A DNA stretch of 64,000 nucleotides from Caulobacter ginsengisoli. Lineage in GTDB: Bacteria; Pseudomonadota; Alphaproteobacteria; Caulobacterales; Caulobacteraceae. Made by a program: the position numbers and the translations under genes. Shown here in pieces: positions 46,838 through 54,656 of this stretch; position 1 is the stretch's first letter, and the number at the start of each line of letters is the position of its first letter. The notes below the pieces were generated by a model that searched no databases, was not told the origin of the DNA, and saw nothing but the letters and a program-made list of their open reading frames with translations. Location: positions 62,001 through 126,000 of the forward strand of contig NZ_JAUSVS010000004.1 in the NCBI RefSeq assembly GCF_030814835.1, in the 5' to 3' direction.

Positions 46838-47128
46838 ATGACCGTCTACTGCATCGCCCAGCTCCGCTTCACCGACCGCCCGGCCTATGATCGCTACCAG
46901 GCCGCCTTCATGCCGGTGTTCCTGAAGTTCCAGGGGAGGCTGCTGGCGGCGGATGAAGCCCCGCAGGTGGTCGAGGGCGACTGGGACCGGGAGAAGCTGG
47001 TGCTGATGTCGTTTCCCGACGAGGCGGCCTATCGCGCCTGGGCGGAGTCGCCGGAGTATCAGGCCATCTCGAAGGATCGCGTGGCGGGGTCGGAGGCGGT
47101 GGTGCTGCTGGTCAAGGGGTTCGGCTAG
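46838..47128 (+). CDS. DUF1330 family protein
   Basis: A 96-residue ferredoxin-like-fold protein of the DUF1330 family: YCIAQLRFTDRPAYDRYQAAF, GDWDREKLVLMSFPDEAAY, and SPEYQAISKDR. The start ATG 46838 was chosen; there is no strong ribosome-binding site. It overlaps the convergent exonuclease gene by four bases. No enzymatic role is established for the family. Confidence 0.85.
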   Translation: MTVYCIAQLRFTDRPAYDRYQAAFMPVFLKFQGRLLAADEAPQVVEGDWDREKLVLMSFPDEAAYRAWAESPEYQAISKDRVAGSEAVVLLVKGFG

Positions 47129-48129
47129 TCCTCCTCGTCGTCATACCCCACCAGCGCCAGGGCCCGCGCCGGCTGGCCCTGCAGTTCGCACCAGCGCAAC
47201 AACGCCTCCTCCCGGCCATGGGTGATCCACACCTCGGCGGGTTTCAGTTCGGCCAGCGTTCCGGTCAGCTCGTCCCAGTCGGCGTGGTCCGACAGGATCA
47301 GCGGCAGCTCCACACCCCGCTGCCGGGCCCGGGCCCGCACCCGCATCCAGCCCGAACAGAAGGCCGCCACCGGGTCTGCGAACCGCCGCGACCAGCGGTC
47401 GGCGATGGCCGAGGGCGGGGCGATGACGATTTCGCCGGGCAGCTTGTCCTTGGCGTCGGTGGCCGGGGCCAGGGGGCCGAGGTCGACGCCGTGGCGCTGG
47501 TAGAGGGCGTTCAGGCCCTCCAGCGCGCCGTGGCAATAGAGGGTGCGATCCCAGCCGGCCTCGCGCAGCAGGCAGATGACCCGCTGCGCCTTGCCCAGGG
47601 CATAGGCGCCGACCAGGTGGGTGCGTTCGGGGAACTGTCGAACCGAGGCCAGCAGGCTGGCGATCTCGCCGGCGTCCGGCGGGTGGCGAAAGACCGGCAG
47701 GCCGAAGGTGGCCTCGGTGATGAAGACATCGCACGGGACCGGCTCGAAGGCCGCGCAGGTCGGGTCGCGCCGGCGCTTGTAGTCGCCGCTGACCACCATG
47801 GTCAGGCCCCTGTAGCGGACCACCGCCTGGGCCGAGCCCAGCACATGGCCGGCCGGGACCAGGGTGACCTCCACGCCATTGCGGACGATGGACTCGCCAT
47901 AGGTCAGGGCCTGGCGGCGGCCCGTGAAGTCCTCGCCGTAGCGCGAGGCCATGATGTCCAGGGTCTGGGGCGTCGCCGCCACCGTGCCGTGGCCCGACCG
48001 CGCGTGGTCGGCATGGCCATGGGTCACCACCGCCGCGTCCACCGGCCGGGTGGGGTCGATATAGAAGTCGCCGGGCGGGCAGTAGAGGCCGCCGGGGCGA
48101 GGCTGCAGCAGGTCCTGGGGCTTCAACAC
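47125..48129 (-). CDS. Ligase-associated MBL-fold DNA exonuclease
   Basis: A 334-residue metallo-beta-lactamase-fold nuclease related to SNM1/Artemis. It has GLYCPPGDFYIDPTRPVDAAV, the metal motif THGHADHARSGHG, GHVLGSAQAVVRYRG, and SGDYKRRRDPTCAAFEP, with the late LSDHADWDEL His-Asp motif. These proteins act together with the ATP-dependent ligase in a DNA-damage pathway. The start is most likely GTG 48129 (or TTG 48126); longer in-frame extensions run antisense into the thioesterase gene. No Lhr-like helicase gene is in the window. Confidence 0.9.
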   Translation of the reverse strand: MLKPQDLLQPRPGGLYCPPGDFYIDPTRPVDAAVVTHGHADHARSGHGTVAATPQTLDIMASRYGEDFTGRRQALTYGESIVRNGVEVTLVPAGHVLGSAQAVVRYRGLTMVVSGDYKRRRDPTCAAFEPVPCDVFITEATFGLPVFRHPPDAGEIASLLASVRQFPERTHLVGAYALGKAQRVICLLREAGWDRTLYCHGALEGLNALYQRHGVDLGPLAPATDAKDKLPGEIVIAPPSAIADRWSRRFADPVAAFCSGWMRVRARARQRGVELPLILSDHADWDELTGTLAELKPAEVWITHGREEALLRWCELQGQPARALALVGYDDEED

Positions 48130-48168
48130 GGGCTGGATATACCAGAAGCGGCGCTCTAAGACCGCTGC

Positions 48169-48660
48169 ATGAGCGACCGGATGGATATCATGCGGCAGGC
48201 GCTGGGGGCGATGAACCAAGGTTCGCCGCACGCCCGGGCCCTGGGCATCGAGACAATTTCGATCGGCCCGGAAGGTTCCGTCCTCCGCGCCCCCTACAAG
48301 CCCGAGATGGTCGGCGATCCCGACACCGGGGTGATCGCTGGCGGGGTGGTCACGGCCCTGCTGGACCATGCCTGCGGCCAGGCGGTGCATACGGCGCTGG
48401 AGCAGTTCACCACCATCGCCACCCTGGACCTGCGCATCGACTACATGCGCCCCGCCGAGCCCGGGAAGGACATCTTCGCCCGGGCCCATTGCTATAAGGC
48501 CACCCGCTCGGTCGCCTTCGTGCGGGCGGTGGCCTACGACACCGACCCCGACGATCCGGTGGCCGCCGCCCAGGCCGCCTTCATGCTGGATTCCAGCGCC
48601 GGCCGCGGCTTCGGGGCCAACCTCAAGCCGGCCAAGAAGCCCGTGAAGGGTAGGTCATGA
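48169..48660 (+). CDS. PaaI-type hotdog thioesterase, first of two
   Basis: A 163-residue hotdog thioesterase that would hydrolyse acyl-CoA. The active-site helix is DTGVIAGGVVTALLDHACGQ, followed by TLDLRIDYMRPAEPGKDIF and RSVAFVRAVAYD strands. It overlaps the next thioesterase by ATGA, so the two may form a heteromer. An alternative start at 48181 would remove only four residues. Its substrate is unknown. Confidence 0.87.
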   Translation: MSDRMDIMRQALGAMNQGSPHARALGIETISIGPEGSVLRAPYKPEMVGDPDTGVIAGGVVTALLDHACGQAVHTALEQFTTIATLDLRIDYMRPAEPGKDIFARAHCYKATRSVAFVRAVAYDTDPDDPVAAAQAAFMLDSSAGRGFGANLKPAKKPVKGRS

Positions 48661-49070
48661 CCCCGTCCGAGCAGCTGCAGACGGTGCTGGAGCGCATCCC
48701 CTACGCCCGCTTCTTAGGGATACGGGCCGAGCTGGCCGGCGACGAGATGACCGCCATCCTGCCCTTCGGTGAGCACCTGATCGGCAACCCGATGCTGCCG
48801 GCCATCCATGGCGGGGTGCTGGGGGCCTTCATGGAGATGACCGCGCTCGCCCAGCTCTCGGTCAGCGAGGGCCAGGCCCGCCAGCCGCGGGTCATCGACA
48901 TCACCATCGAATACCTGCGCTCGGGCCGCCCCCTGACCACCTACGCCCGCGCCCAGATCAAGAAGGTCGGCCGCCGCATCGCCAACGTTCATGTCGAGGC
49001 CTGGCAGGAACAGCGCGCCGCCCCGATCGCGGCGATGCGGGGGCATTTCCTGGTGACGCCGACAACCTGA
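48657..49070 (+). CDS. PaaI-type hotdog thioesterase, second of two
   Basis: A 137-residue hotdog protein with LPAIHGGVLGAFMEMTALAQ as the active-site helix and IDITIEYLRSGRPLTTYARA as the following strands. It is the paralogous partner of the preceding gene (4-bp overlap). Both keep the HGG/AGG helix start, but only this one keeps a His there. Together they resemble fused or paired hotdog thioesterases. Confidence 0.87.
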   Translation: MTPSEQLQTVLERIPYARFLGIRAELAGDEMTAILPFGEHLIGNPMLPAIHGGVLGAFMEMTALAQLSVSEGQARQPRVIDITIEYLRSGRPLTTYARAQIKKVGRRIANVHVEAWQEQRAAPIAAMRGHFLVTPTT

Positions 49071-49230
49071 CGGGTTAATTACTTGCGTGTAATTTTCTAA
49101 CCTGGCCGTCATTTACTTAAATCGTTGTCATGACGCTAACTTAACAAGCATTCGCGGAAGCATAGTCCTATATCCCCATCACCGGAGCGGATGGCCGCCC
49201 CGGCGAGTTTCAAACCAAGGGGATTACATC
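49071..49230 (+). promoter_or_regulatory. AT-rich promoter-like region for the 36-residue gene
   Basis: This 160-bp stretch is clearly AT-richer than the window (for example GTGTAATTTTCTAA near 49087 and ATTTACTTAAATCG near 49111). It has a candidate -35 TTGTCA at 49125-49130 and TATATC at 49169-49174. No exact sigma-70 pairing at 17-bp spacing can be fixed. Nothing coding was found in it. Confidence 0.45.
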
Positions 49231-49341
49231 ATGTCCAAGTCTTTCAACGGTTCGTTCAGCAACCTGGCCACCCTGATCCTGGCCGTCGTGCCGCTGGCCG
49301 TCGTGGCCCTCACCGCCGTTCAGACCGCCGGCCTCGCCTAG
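49231..49341 (+). CDS. Small 36-residue membrane peptide
   Basis: An ATG at 49231 with AAGGGGA 6-12 bases upstream opens a 36-codon gene ending TAG at 49341. The peptide begins MSKSFNGSFSNLATLIL and ends TAVQTAGLA. Residues about 12-31 are a single hydrophobic helix (LATLILAVVPLAVVALTAV). A long hairpin follows 16 bases after the stop and an intrinsic terminator ~110 bases later. This layout suggests an abundant short transcript. I recognise no family; candidates are a small membrane regulator or a toxin-like peptide. Confidence 0.72.
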   Translation: MSKSFNGSFSNLATLILAVVPLAVVALTAVQTAGLA

Positions 49342-49356
49342 TGCTCGCCGCCAAGC

Positions 49357-49391
49357 CTCGCCGGACCTGATCCTCCCATCAGGCCGGCGAG
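49357..49391 (+). ncRNA. Strong hairpin in the 3' part of the small-peptide transcript
   Basis: CTCGCCGG (49357-49364) pairs with CCGGCGAG (49384-49391), and CCTGAT (49366-49371) with ATCAGG (49378-49383). This makes a 14-bp stem with one bulged A and a six-base CCTCCC loop. It has no T-run, so it is not itself an intrinsic terminator. It may stabilise the mRNA or be the core of a small RNA. Confidence 0.55.
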
Positions 49392-49448
49392 CGAAGGCGG
49401 AAATCCGAAACCTGAATTGACCCCAAATCTTCTCTTGCACACCAAGAG

Positions 49449-49474
49449 GGCCTTCCGATCCGGAGGGCCTTTTT
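49449..49474 (+). terminator. Intrinsic terminator
   Basis: GGCCTTCCG-ATC-CGGAGGGCC forms a 9-bp stem with one G-U wobble, then TTTTT. It lies after the 36-residue gene and before the HAD gene, and would end the short transcript. Confidence 0.85.
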
Positions 49475-49487
49475 GCTATGGCGGTCC

Positions 49488-50165
49488 ATGGAAAACCCCG
49501 CCGCCGTAATCTTCGACTGTGATGGCGTCCTGGTGGACAGCGAAATCCTGGCCATCGAGGTCGAGATCGAACTGCTGGCCGCCCACGGCCTCACCTACGA
49601 CGTGGCCGAATACGGCCACCGGTTCCTGGGCCTCAACGACGCCGCCTTCCGGGACGCCCTGGAAGCCGACAGCCTGGCCCGGCTGGGCGTTCCCATGCCG
49701 GCCGACTTCATCGACCGCGCCCACGCCCAGCGCTGGGACGCCTGCCAGAGCCGCCTGACCGAGGTGACCGGCTGCGCGCGGGCCGTCGCCGTCCTGACCC
49801 TGCCCAAGGCGGTCGCCAGCTCCTCCGGGGCCAGGTTCCTGCGTGAGAAGCTTAAGCTGGCTGGTCTGCTCGAAGCCTTCGACCCGCACATCTATTCCGC
49901 CGACCTGGTCGCCCGCGCCAAGCCGCATCCGGACATCTTCCTGCACGCCGCCAGCGCGCTCGGCGCCGATCCCGCCCGCTGTATCGCCATCGAGGACAGC
50001 GTCAACGGCGTGCGCTCAGGCCTGGCGGCCGGGATGACCGTCTGGGCCTTTTCCGGCGGCGGCCATATGGACGGGCCGGCAGGCCGCCGGCTGATGGAAG
50101 CGGGCGCGGCGCGGATGGTCGGATCGTGGGAGGAGGCGCGGGCCCTCTTCCAGGGGCTGGCCTGA
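49488..50165 (+). CDS. HAD family hydrolase (beta-phosphoglucomutase-like)
   Basis: A 225-residue HAD-IA hydrolase with FDCDGVLVDSEILAIEVEIE as motif I plus cap start, the Ser/Thr motif II region VASSSGARFLREKLKLAGL, and RAKPHPDIFLHAASALG (motif III). AIEDSVNGVRSGLAAGM is motif IV. The layout is that of phosphoglycolate phosphatase/beta-PGM-like enzymes; the sugar-phosphate substrate is unknown. ATG 49488 was chosen over a TTG at 49473. It lies 22 bp before lysS. Confidence 0.9.
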   Translation: MENPAAVIFDCDGVLVDSEILAIEVEIELLAAHGLTYDVAEYGHRFLGLNDAAFRDALEADSLARLGVPMPADFIDRAHAQRWDACQSRLTEVTGCARAVAVLTLPKAVASSSGARFLREKLKLAGLLEAFDPHIYSADLVARAKPHPDIFLHAASALGADPARCIAIEDSVNGVRSGLAAGMTVWAFSGGGHMDGPAGRRLMEAGAARMVGSWEEARALFQGLA

Positions 50166-50186
50166 GCCCCTATACCGCACCGCATC

Positions 50187-51839
50187 ATGTTTGAAGGTCT
50201 CTCCCCCCTCGCCCGCGACGCCAAGGCCTGGCCGTTCGAGCAGGCGCGCAACCTGCTCTCGCGGGTGCTGCGCGTGCGCCTCACCGACGGCGAGCGCGAT
50301 CTCGCCGTCACCCTGATCAACGCCGGCAAGACGGACGAGGCGGTCAAAACCTTCGAAGCCCTGCAGAAGCCGGTGTTGCTGGAGACCGGCTACGGCGCCT
50401 CGGGCCTGCCGCACATCGGCACCTTCGGCGAGGTGGCGCGCACCACCATGGTCCGCTCGGCCTTCCGCGCCCTGACCGATGATGCGATGCCGAGCCGCCT
50501 GATCAGCTTCAGCGACGACATGGACGGCCTGCGCAAGGTCCCGACCAACGTTCCGAACCCCGAGATGCTGGCCGAGGATCTCGACAAGCCGCTGACCGTC
50601 GTGCGCGACCCGTTCGGCGAGTACGAGAGCTTCGGGGCGCACAACAACGCCCGCCTGAACGCCTTCCTCGACAGCTTCGGCTTCGAGTACGACTTCTATT
50701 CCTCGACCCAGTGCTACCGCTCGGGCCGGTTCGACGAGACCCTGCTCAAGGCGCTGGAGAAGTTCGACGCCATCCAGGCCATCATGCTGCCGAGCCTGGG
50801 CGAAGAGCGGCGGGCCACCTATTCGCCCTTCCTGCCGATCAGCCCGCGCACCGGCAAGGTGCTGCAGGTCCCGACCCTGGAGCGGCATGTCGACCGCGGC
50901 ACCATCGTCTTCCGCGACGAGAACGGCGAGCTGACCGAGGTTCCGGTCACCGGCGGCGGGGTGAAGATGCAGTGGCGGCCCGACTGGGCCATGCGCTGGA
51001 CGGCGCTGGGCGTCGACTACGAGATGTCGGGCAAGGATCTGATCGACTCGGTCCGCCTGTCGAACCAGGTTTGCAAGGTGCTGGGTGGCGTCCCGCCCGA
51101 GGGGTTCCACTACGAACTCTTCATGGACGAGCACAATCTCAAGATCTCCAAGACCAAGGGCAATGGCCTGTCGGTCGAGGAGTGGCTGCGCTATGGCGCG
51201 CCCGAGAGCCTGGCCTACTACATGTTCCAGTCGCCCAAGTCGGCGCGGAAGCTCTACTTCGACGTCATCCCCAAGGCCTCGGACGAGTATCTGCAGCAGC
51301 TGGACGCCTTCCCGCGCCAGGAGCCGGCGGCCCAGGTCAACAACCCCGCCTGGCACGTCCATGGCGGCCGCCCGCCGCAGTACGGCTCGCCCGTATCGTT
51401 CTCGCTGATGCTGAACCTGGTCTCGGCCGCCGATGCGGGGACCAAGGAAGTGTTGTGGGGGTTCCTGTCGCGCCACATCCCCGGCGCGACGCCGGAGAAC
51501 CAGCCGCTGCTCGACCGCCTGGCCGGCTATGCGCTGAACTACTACGAGGACTTCGTAAAGCCGACCAAGGCCTTCCGCGCCCCCACCGACCAGGAGCGCG
51601 CCGCGATCCTGGACCTGCGCGCCCGGTTGGCGGCCCTGCCGGCCGAAGCGGACGCGGAGACCATCCAAAACGAGGTCTATGCGGTGGGCAAGGACGCCGG
51701 GTTCGAGCCGCTGCGGGCCTGGTTCCAGGCGCTCTACGAGGTGCTGCTGGGCCAGAGCCAGGGGCCGCGGTTTGGGTCGTTCGCGGAGATCTTCGGGCTG
51801 GACCGGACGATTGCGCTGATCGACGAGAAGCTGGGCTGA
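50187..51839 (+). CDS. lysS: Lysyl-tRNA synthetase, class I
   Basis: A 550-residue class I LysRS, the archaeal-type enzyme common in alphaproteobacteria. It charges tRNA-Lys with lysine. The HIGH-type motif is [12 protein letters not shown] and the KMSKS-type motif is [25 protein letters not shown] and [15 protein letters not shown] are further class I LysRS landmarks. The C-terminal anticodon-binding helical bundle is complete. It is an essential gene if no class II copy exists. Confidence 0.96.
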   Translation: MFEGLSPLARDAKAWPFEQARNLLSRVLRVRLTDGERDLAVTLINAGKTDEAVKTFEALQKPVLLETGYGASGLPHIGTFGEVARTTMVRSAFRALTDDAMPSRLISFSDDMDGLRKVPTNVPNPEMLAEDLDKPLTVVRDPFGEYESFGAHNNARLNAFLDSFGFEYDFYSSTQCYRSGRFDETLLKALEKFDAIQAIMLPSLGEERRATYSPFLPISPRTGKVLQVPTLERHVDRGTIVFRDENGELTEVPVTGGGVKMQWRPDWAMRWTALGVDYEMSGKDLIDSVRLSNQVCKVLGGVPPEGFHYELFMDEHNLKISKTKGNGLSVEEWLRYGAPESLAYYMFQSPKSARKLYFDVIPKASDEYLQQLDAFPRQEPAAQVNNPAWHVHGGRPPQYGSPVSFSLMLNLVSAADAGTKEVLWGFLSRHIPGATPENQPLLDRLAGYALNYYEDFVKPTKAFRAPTDQERAAILDLRARLAALPAEADAETIQNEVYAVGKDAGFEPLRAWFQALYEVLLGQSQGPRFGSFAEIFGLDRTIALIDEKLG

Positions 51840-51851
51840 CGCCACTAAACT

Positions 51852-52051
51852 CCTCTCCTCGTTAGAGGAGAGGTCGAGAGACAGGCGCCGACAGGCGCTG
51901 TCTCCGGGTGAGGAGATTCCCACGGTGGCCGCCGCAGGCGGTTCGGCTTGGCGCGAGCGAGGGGGATCAGGTACCGGCCGGCGTGGGAATCTCCTCACCC
52001 GCTCTTCGTGCTCGCGCACTCAGAGTCGACCTCTCCTCTAACGAGGAGAGG
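51852..52051. repeat. 200-bp palindromic element with hairpin ends
   Basis: The outer 26 bases (51852-51877 and 52026-52051) are perfect inverted repeats, and each arm folds as CCTCTCCTC-GTTA-GAGGAGAGG. An inner 18-bp perfect inverted pair lies at 51906-51923 and 51983-52000 (GGGTGAGGAGATTCCCAC and its complement). It fills the gap between lysS and the DUF2306 gene. It has the same design as the 154-bp elements but a different sequence. Confidence 0.88.
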
Positions 52052-52119
52052 AGGCGGGTTTGGACGGCCTTCCCCGATCACAGGCGGCAAGCGATAGTGT
52101 TTGGGTAAGGGGGCCGCGC

Positions 52120-52761
52120 ATGACAACCATCGATCTGGCAAAATCCCGTCCCGCCCCGGCCATCTGGTTCAAGCGTGCGTTCGGCGGCGGCCTCTTCCTG
52201 CTGACCCTCGCCACCCTGGTCACTCACGAAGCCTACGTCCTACGGCCGAACGACCCGCTGCTCATCCACCTGGCCCCGATGAAGTGGTGGCTGATCCCCC
52301 ACATCCTCGGCGGGACCATCGCCTTCCTGGTCGCGCCCCTGCAATTCTCCACAACAATCCGGCGCGCTAACCCGGCCCTGCACCGATGGCTGGGCCGACT
52401 CTACGTGGTGTCGGTCATCATCTCCTCGATCCTGTCGGTCTGGATCGTCCTGCGCTTCGAACTTCCGGCCAACTGGGCGGTGATGGGAACGATGGGCGGG
52501 CTGTGGCTGCTGACCACGGTGTTCGCCTGGTTGGCCATCCGGAGTCGCGACATTCGCCAGCACCAACTGTGGATCGGCCGCAGCTTCGGCCTAACCTTCA
52601 CCTTCGTCCTGACACGGATCATCCCCGACTTCGTGCTGCCCCACATGGACTATGTCGGAGTCACCGCCCTCTACTGGGGCTTCATTGTCGCCAGCCTGGT
52701 CCTGCCCGACATCATCCTGAATGGCCGCGCCCTGTTGCCTTGGCGCTCGAGAACCCGATGA
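52120..52761 (+). CDS. DUF2306 family membrane protein
   Basis: A 213-residue integral membrane protein with about six helices. Landmarks are HILGGTIAFLVAPLQFS, RRANPALHRWLGRLYV, and RQHQLWIGRSFGLTF. These His-bearing segments are typical of the DUF2306 family, a heme-binding-like or cytochrome-type fold of unknown function. ATG 52120 follows AAGGGGG. It overlaps the next gene by ATGA. Confidence 0.85.
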   Translation: MTTIDLAKSRPAPAIWFKRAFGGGLFLLTLATLVTHEAYVLRPNDPLLIHLAPMKWWLIPHILGGTIAFLVAPLQFSTTIRRANPALHRWLGRLYVVSVIISSILSVWIVLRFELPANWAVMGTMGGLWLLTTVFAWLAIRSRDIRQHQLWIGRSFGLTFTFVLTRIIPDFVLPHMDYVGVTALYWGFIVASLVLPDIILNGRALLPWRSRTR

Positions 52762-53201
52762 AACTGCCTGTCTCGACATTCGCTGCCCTCCTCATGATGC
52801 TTGCGGGCGGCGGCTTCGCCTCCGCGACCGGACCAGCCGATCAGGCCGCCTCGGCCAGGGCCGGGCCGGCGAACGTCAAGCTGGACTACGCTGCCATCAA
52901 GACCAGGGAGCAGGCCGAGGCGCTCGCCGGGCAAGGCCGATTGGTCCGGGTGCTGCTATTTCCCGTCGATTTCGGCGGCCCCGACATACCGCAGAACGTT
53001 ACCTACATTCCGTCCCAGTTCGCAGAGGCCGAGGCGCGGATCGTCGCTACCATCGTTGAGGCTGTGGAAAAGGACGAGGTGGACCGCCTCGACGTGAAGC
53101 CGGAATATCGCGGCGACAGCTTCATTCCGGCGCGGCTGATCTTCCGGGCCTGGCACAGCCGCAAGCCCGGCGAGATTCAGCAGACGCTCGAACTGTGGTG
53201 A
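52758..53201 (+). CDS. Small secreted protein coupled to DUF2306
   Basis: A 147-residue protein with a signal peptide (about residues 1-22, GGGFASATG). The mature part contains LVRVLLFPVDFGGPDIPQN, VTYIPSQFAEAEARIVATI, and DVKPEYRGDSFIPARLIFRA. It is coupled to the membrane gene by ATGA. I do not recognise a family. It is probably periplasmic and works with the membrane protein. Confidence 0.75.
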   Translation: MKLPVSTFAALLMMLAGGGFASATGPADQAASARAGPANVKLDYAAIKTREQAEALAGQGRLVRVLLFPVDFGGPDIPQNVTYIPSQFAEAEARIVATIVEAVEKDEVDRLDVKPEYRGDSFIPARLIFRAWHSRKPGEIQQTLELW

Positions 53202-53223
53202 CCCGGGTGACGGGCCCGTTTGG

Positions 53224-53664
53224 CTAGGGCGCCGGAGATGCAAGATGCCGCTGGGCGCCGACCGCATAGGCTTCCGCCAGCCTGCCTCTGAACCAATCGT
53301 CGATCTGGCCTTGGTCTGTCAGCGAAAAGGCATGCAGGTGATTGCGCGGCGAGAAGGTTTCGATCCGGGTCCAGCGCGGGTCCTCGACCCGCTCGGCCAG
53401 CACCAGATGGCCGCGCAGGCCGTGGTTGCGCGGCATGACCGCCATGAAGCTCATCCGAACCTGGAAGGCGATGCGGGTCTTTTCCGGCAGCACGATCACC
53501 GGCCCGCAGGCCCGCGCCGCCTCCGTCAGGGCGTCGAACAGCGCCCGCACCGCCGTTGGCCGGCGGGCGAAGTGGTGGTCGAGGTCGTGCAGGCCGGCGC
53601 AGGTGTGGACCTGATTGCGGTTAGCGAAACCGCGGCCGCAGTCGGGGCAGGTCCACAGGCTCAT
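53224..53664 (-). CDS. DUF5655-domain protein with N-terminal zinc finger
   Basis: A 146-residue protein. A short zinc-finger-like start has WTCPDCGRGF and VHTCAG (ligands Cys6, Cys9, His20 and Cys22). The DUF5655 domain follows: RPTAVRALFDALTEAARACG, RIAFQVRMSFMAVMPR, and NHLHAFSLTDQGQIDDW. Its function is unknown. It is followed upstream, 13 bp away, by a phosphatase-like gene on the same strand, possibly an operon. Confidence 0.85.
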   Translation of the reverse strand: MSLWTCPDCGRGFANRNQVHTCAGLHDLDHHFARRPTAVRALFDALTEAARACGPVIVLPEKTRIAFQVRMSFMAVMPRNHGLRGHLVLAERVEDPRWTRIETFSPRNHLHAFSLTDQGQIDDWFRGRLAEAYAVGAQRHLASPAP

Positions 53665-53677
53665 CGTCCCTCCAGGC

Positions 53678-54001
53678 CTAGCGAAGGTGGGGCGTCACGC
53701 GGGTTTCCAGCAGCCGGATCAGAACCGGGTCCATGAACTCGTAGTCGTCGGGAATATTGAGGCAGATCACCCGCGCCGTCTTCAGGCTCGAGCGGAAGCG
53801 GCTGGACAGCTTGTTGCGGTGGGTTCGCTCCATGACGAAGATGACGTCGGCCCATTCCACCAATTCGGCCGTGACTGGGTTGCCGCAATGCGGGTCCAGC
53901 CCGGCCGACATCACCTCCAGATCGCCACGCAGGCTGAAGATCTGCTCGGCCGTTGGGCTGCGCAGTCGGTTGGCGCTGCAGATGAATAGGACGGCGGTCA
54001 T
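53678..54001 (-). CDS. Low-molecular-weight protein tyrosine phosphatase-like protein
   Basis: A 107-residue protein with the phosphatase loop Cys8-SANRL-Arg14 in FICSANRLRSPTAE. The segments GNPVTAELVEWADVIFVMER and VICLNIPDDYEFMDPVLI follow, the latter supplying the candidate Asp acid. It is shorter than the usual ~150 residues, as in the compact 'phosphotyrosine protein phosphatase I-like' group. It lies divergent from the MerR gene. Confidence 0.85.
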   Translation of the reverse strand: MTAVLFICSANRLRSPTAEQIFSLRGDLEVMSAGLDPHCGNPVTAELVEWADVIFVMERTHRNKLSSRFRSSLKTARVICLNIPDDYEFMDPVLIRLLETRVTPHLR

Positions 54002-54048
54002 GGCCGGCCGATAGCAAATCTAGACGTCGGTTGGGAAATTCCCGCTTG

Positions 54049-54064
54049 TTGACGTTGACGTAAA
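54049..54064 (+). promoter_or_regulatory. Probable MerR operator overlapping the promoter
   Basis: TTGACGTTGACGTAAA is an imperfect palindrome (TT-ACGT-NN-ACGT-AA). It lies 52 bases before the merR start, and its TTGACG can serve as a -35, with TAATCT at 54071-54076 as -10 (16-bp spacing). The layout suggests autoregulation and control of the downstream acyl-CoA dehydrogenase genes, as in LiuR/AtuR-type systems. Confidence 0.55.
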
Positions 54065-54115
54065 GGGGAGTAATCTTCTCCCAACGACAGCCTGCAAAAA
54101 GCCAGGGAGGATATC

Positions 54116-54601
54116 ATGGCAAGCGAACTGCGGCGGCCTGAGCGGACCTTCACCATCCGCCAACTCTGTGTCGAATTCAAAGCAACCCCGCGCGCCCTGC
54201 GCTTCTACGAAGACAAGGGCCTGCTGTATCCGGCCCGCGAGGGCATGAACCGGGTCTACAGCTACAAGGACCGCGCCCGGCTGGTGCTGATCCTGCGCGG
54301 CAAGCGGGTTGGCCTCTCCCTCGCGGAAATCCGCGAGATCCTGGAGATGTACGACCATAGCGACAACGCCATGGCCCAGAACGCCCACTCGCTGAAGAAA
54401 TTCCGCCAGAAGATCGTGGTGCTGGAACAGCAGCGCGAGGACATCGACCACGCCATCGACGAGCTGCGCACCGCCTGCGACCGGCTGGAAGCGGTGCTGG
54501 CCGAGAACCGTCCCGACCTGCTGCCCCGCGCCGCCGACTATGACCAGGTCATGCGCTCACGGGTCGATGGCCATCACGCCGAGGCGGTGACGGCCAAGTA
54601 A
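54116..54601 (+). CDS. MerR family regulator of acyl-CoA metabolism
   Basis: A 161-residue MerR regulator. The winged-helix N-terminus has FTIRQLCVEFKATPRALRFY, then YEDKGLLYP and NRVYSYKDRARLVLILRGKRV. The coiled-coil dimer helix begins HSLKKFRQKIVVLEQQRED. There is no metal-binding C-terminal loop, so it belongs to the LiuR/AtuR-like group that senses acyl-CoA. AGGGAGG precedes the ATG. It stands directly before two acyl-CoA dehydrogenases. Confidence 0.9.
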   Translation: MASELRRPERTFTIRQLCVEFKATPRALRFYEDKGLLYPAREGMNRVYSYKDRARLVLILRGKRVGLSLAEIREILEMYDHSDNAMAQNAHSLKKFRQKIVVLEQQREDIDHAIDELRTACDRLEAVLAENRPDLLPRAADYDQVMRSRVDGHHAEAVTAK

Positions 54602-54656
54602 GGCCGTCTCCCACCTCCTCTTCACTGCTCCCTTACCTCCAGACCCTGGGATTCCC

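Noticed and set aside
48129..48489. N-terminal extension of the exonuclease across the thioesterase start
   Set aside because: The extra ~120 residues lack MBL features and are antisense to a real thioesterase gene.
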